A stretch of 7,772 nt of DNA from CAIOGO01 sp964447445 (GTDB lineage: Bacteria; Bipolaricaulota; Bipolaricaulia; UBA7950; UBA9294): the NCBI GenBank assembly GCA_964447445.1, contig CAYUSW010000051.1, forward strand, positions 1 through 7,772, given 5' to 3'. Positions 7,516-7,772 of this stretch are shown piece after piece (position 1 is the first letter of the stretch; every line of letters begins with the position of its first letter). Below the pieces are notes generated by a model that saw nothing but the letters and a program-made list of their open reading frames with translations, made no database searches and was not told where the DNA came from. The translations under genes were made by a program, and so were the position numbers.

Positions 7516-7544
7516 AAGGTACGAGAGGCTCTCCCTTGCGTCAA
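7516..7544 (-). promoter_or_regulatory. Candidate promoter of the PPC protein gene
   Basis: Minus-strand -35 TTGACG (7539-7544, five of six), a 17-base spacer, and -10 TACCTT (7516-7521, three of six). The spacer contains the inverted repeat GAGAG/CTCTC (7523-7533), which could bind a regulator. Transcription would start near 7509 and leave a leader of roughly 110 bases. Confidence 0.35.
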
Positions 7545-7557
7545 CCTACCCGGGGTC

Positions 7558-7772
7558 TCAGCCGTCGATGCGGAACGGCGGATAGACGTCCGTCATCAGC
7601 GCCGCGTAGGCGAGCACGCGGAATGCCCAACGGTTGGCGCCGACGATCACCGCGAATAGCTCGCGCGGGTAGCGGCTCGAGAGGAGCAGGAGGATGCCGA
7701 CGACGACCGTAAGCACCGCCACGAGTGCTCCCCAATGCGGACCTGCCCCCACGAGGAAGGCCATGATCAAGT
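7558..7772 (-). CDS. DUF4389-type membrane protein, C-terminal part
   Basis: The frame enters from the right edge and ends at TGA 7560-7558. The visible 70 residues show one transmembrane span (about ALVAVLTVVVGILLLL) followed by SSRYPRELFAVIVGANRW and RVLAYAALMTDVYPPFRIDG. The RYPR-LF-----G--RW--R---Y---LTD-YPPF pattern is the hallmark of the DUF4389 family, membrane proteins of unknown function. The ATG codons at 7770 and 7764 are more likely internal, since the family has membrane segments before this region. It shares the strand of the PPC protein gene with a 159-base gap that holds a candidate promoter, so the two are probably separate units. Confidence 0.75.
   Translation of the reverse strand, partial: LIMAFLVGAGPHWGALVAVLTVVVGILLLLSSRYPRELFAVIVGANRWAFRVLAYAALMTDVYPPFRIDG

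Overview
The window is GC-rich bacterial DNA with mostly compact, Shine-Dalgarno-led genes. Nothing in it fixes the taxon. Proteins built from EPND-type PPC domains and DUF4389 proteins suggest an environmental or metagenomic lineage, and that is inference. I found no rRNA, CRISPR array, insertion sequence or convincing tRNA.

Left part (1-2078, minus strand): a metalloid-type operon reading right to left. A sigma70-like promoter (2051-2078) and a palindromic operator (2027-2048) lie in front of a small ArsR-family repressor (1725-2012). Its stop overlaps the start of an ArsP-family permease (418-1728). Next comes a DGC-domain, putative zinc-binding protein (335 to the window edge), which is not reported by simple ORF calling because its frame is broken near 275. 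The likely logic is that the repressor senses a metal or metalloid and releases permease and DGC expression.

Middle (2180-4951): a second transporter on the minus strand, of the ArsB/NhaD/SLC13 ion-transporter superfamily (2236-3513). It has an apparent frame break at its extreme C-terminus and an altered DN motif in its second half. It diverges from a plus-strand esterase-like alpha/beta hydrolase with a TPR-like tail (3806-4951). The 292 bases between them hold possible remnants of coding sequence.

Intergenic stretch 4952-5726: no clear gene. It contains a run of three hairpins ending in a good intrinsic terminator (5183-5278), an opposite-strand start-less frame with coding-like codon use (5174-5368), and a nested inverted repeat with partial tRNA-like 3' geometry (5478-5558).

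Right part (5727-7772): a 49-residue single-pass membrane peptide with a strong ribosome site (5727-5876) converges, with four bases between, on a secreted protein made of four PPC domains (5881-7398, minus). Upstream of that is the C-terminal end of a DUF4389 membrane protein (7558 to the edge).

I see no clear new multi-gene defence or biosynthetic system. The most interesting items are the ArsR operator/promoter arrangement with the DGC partner, the altered permease motif, the small membrane protein and the structured intergenic region.
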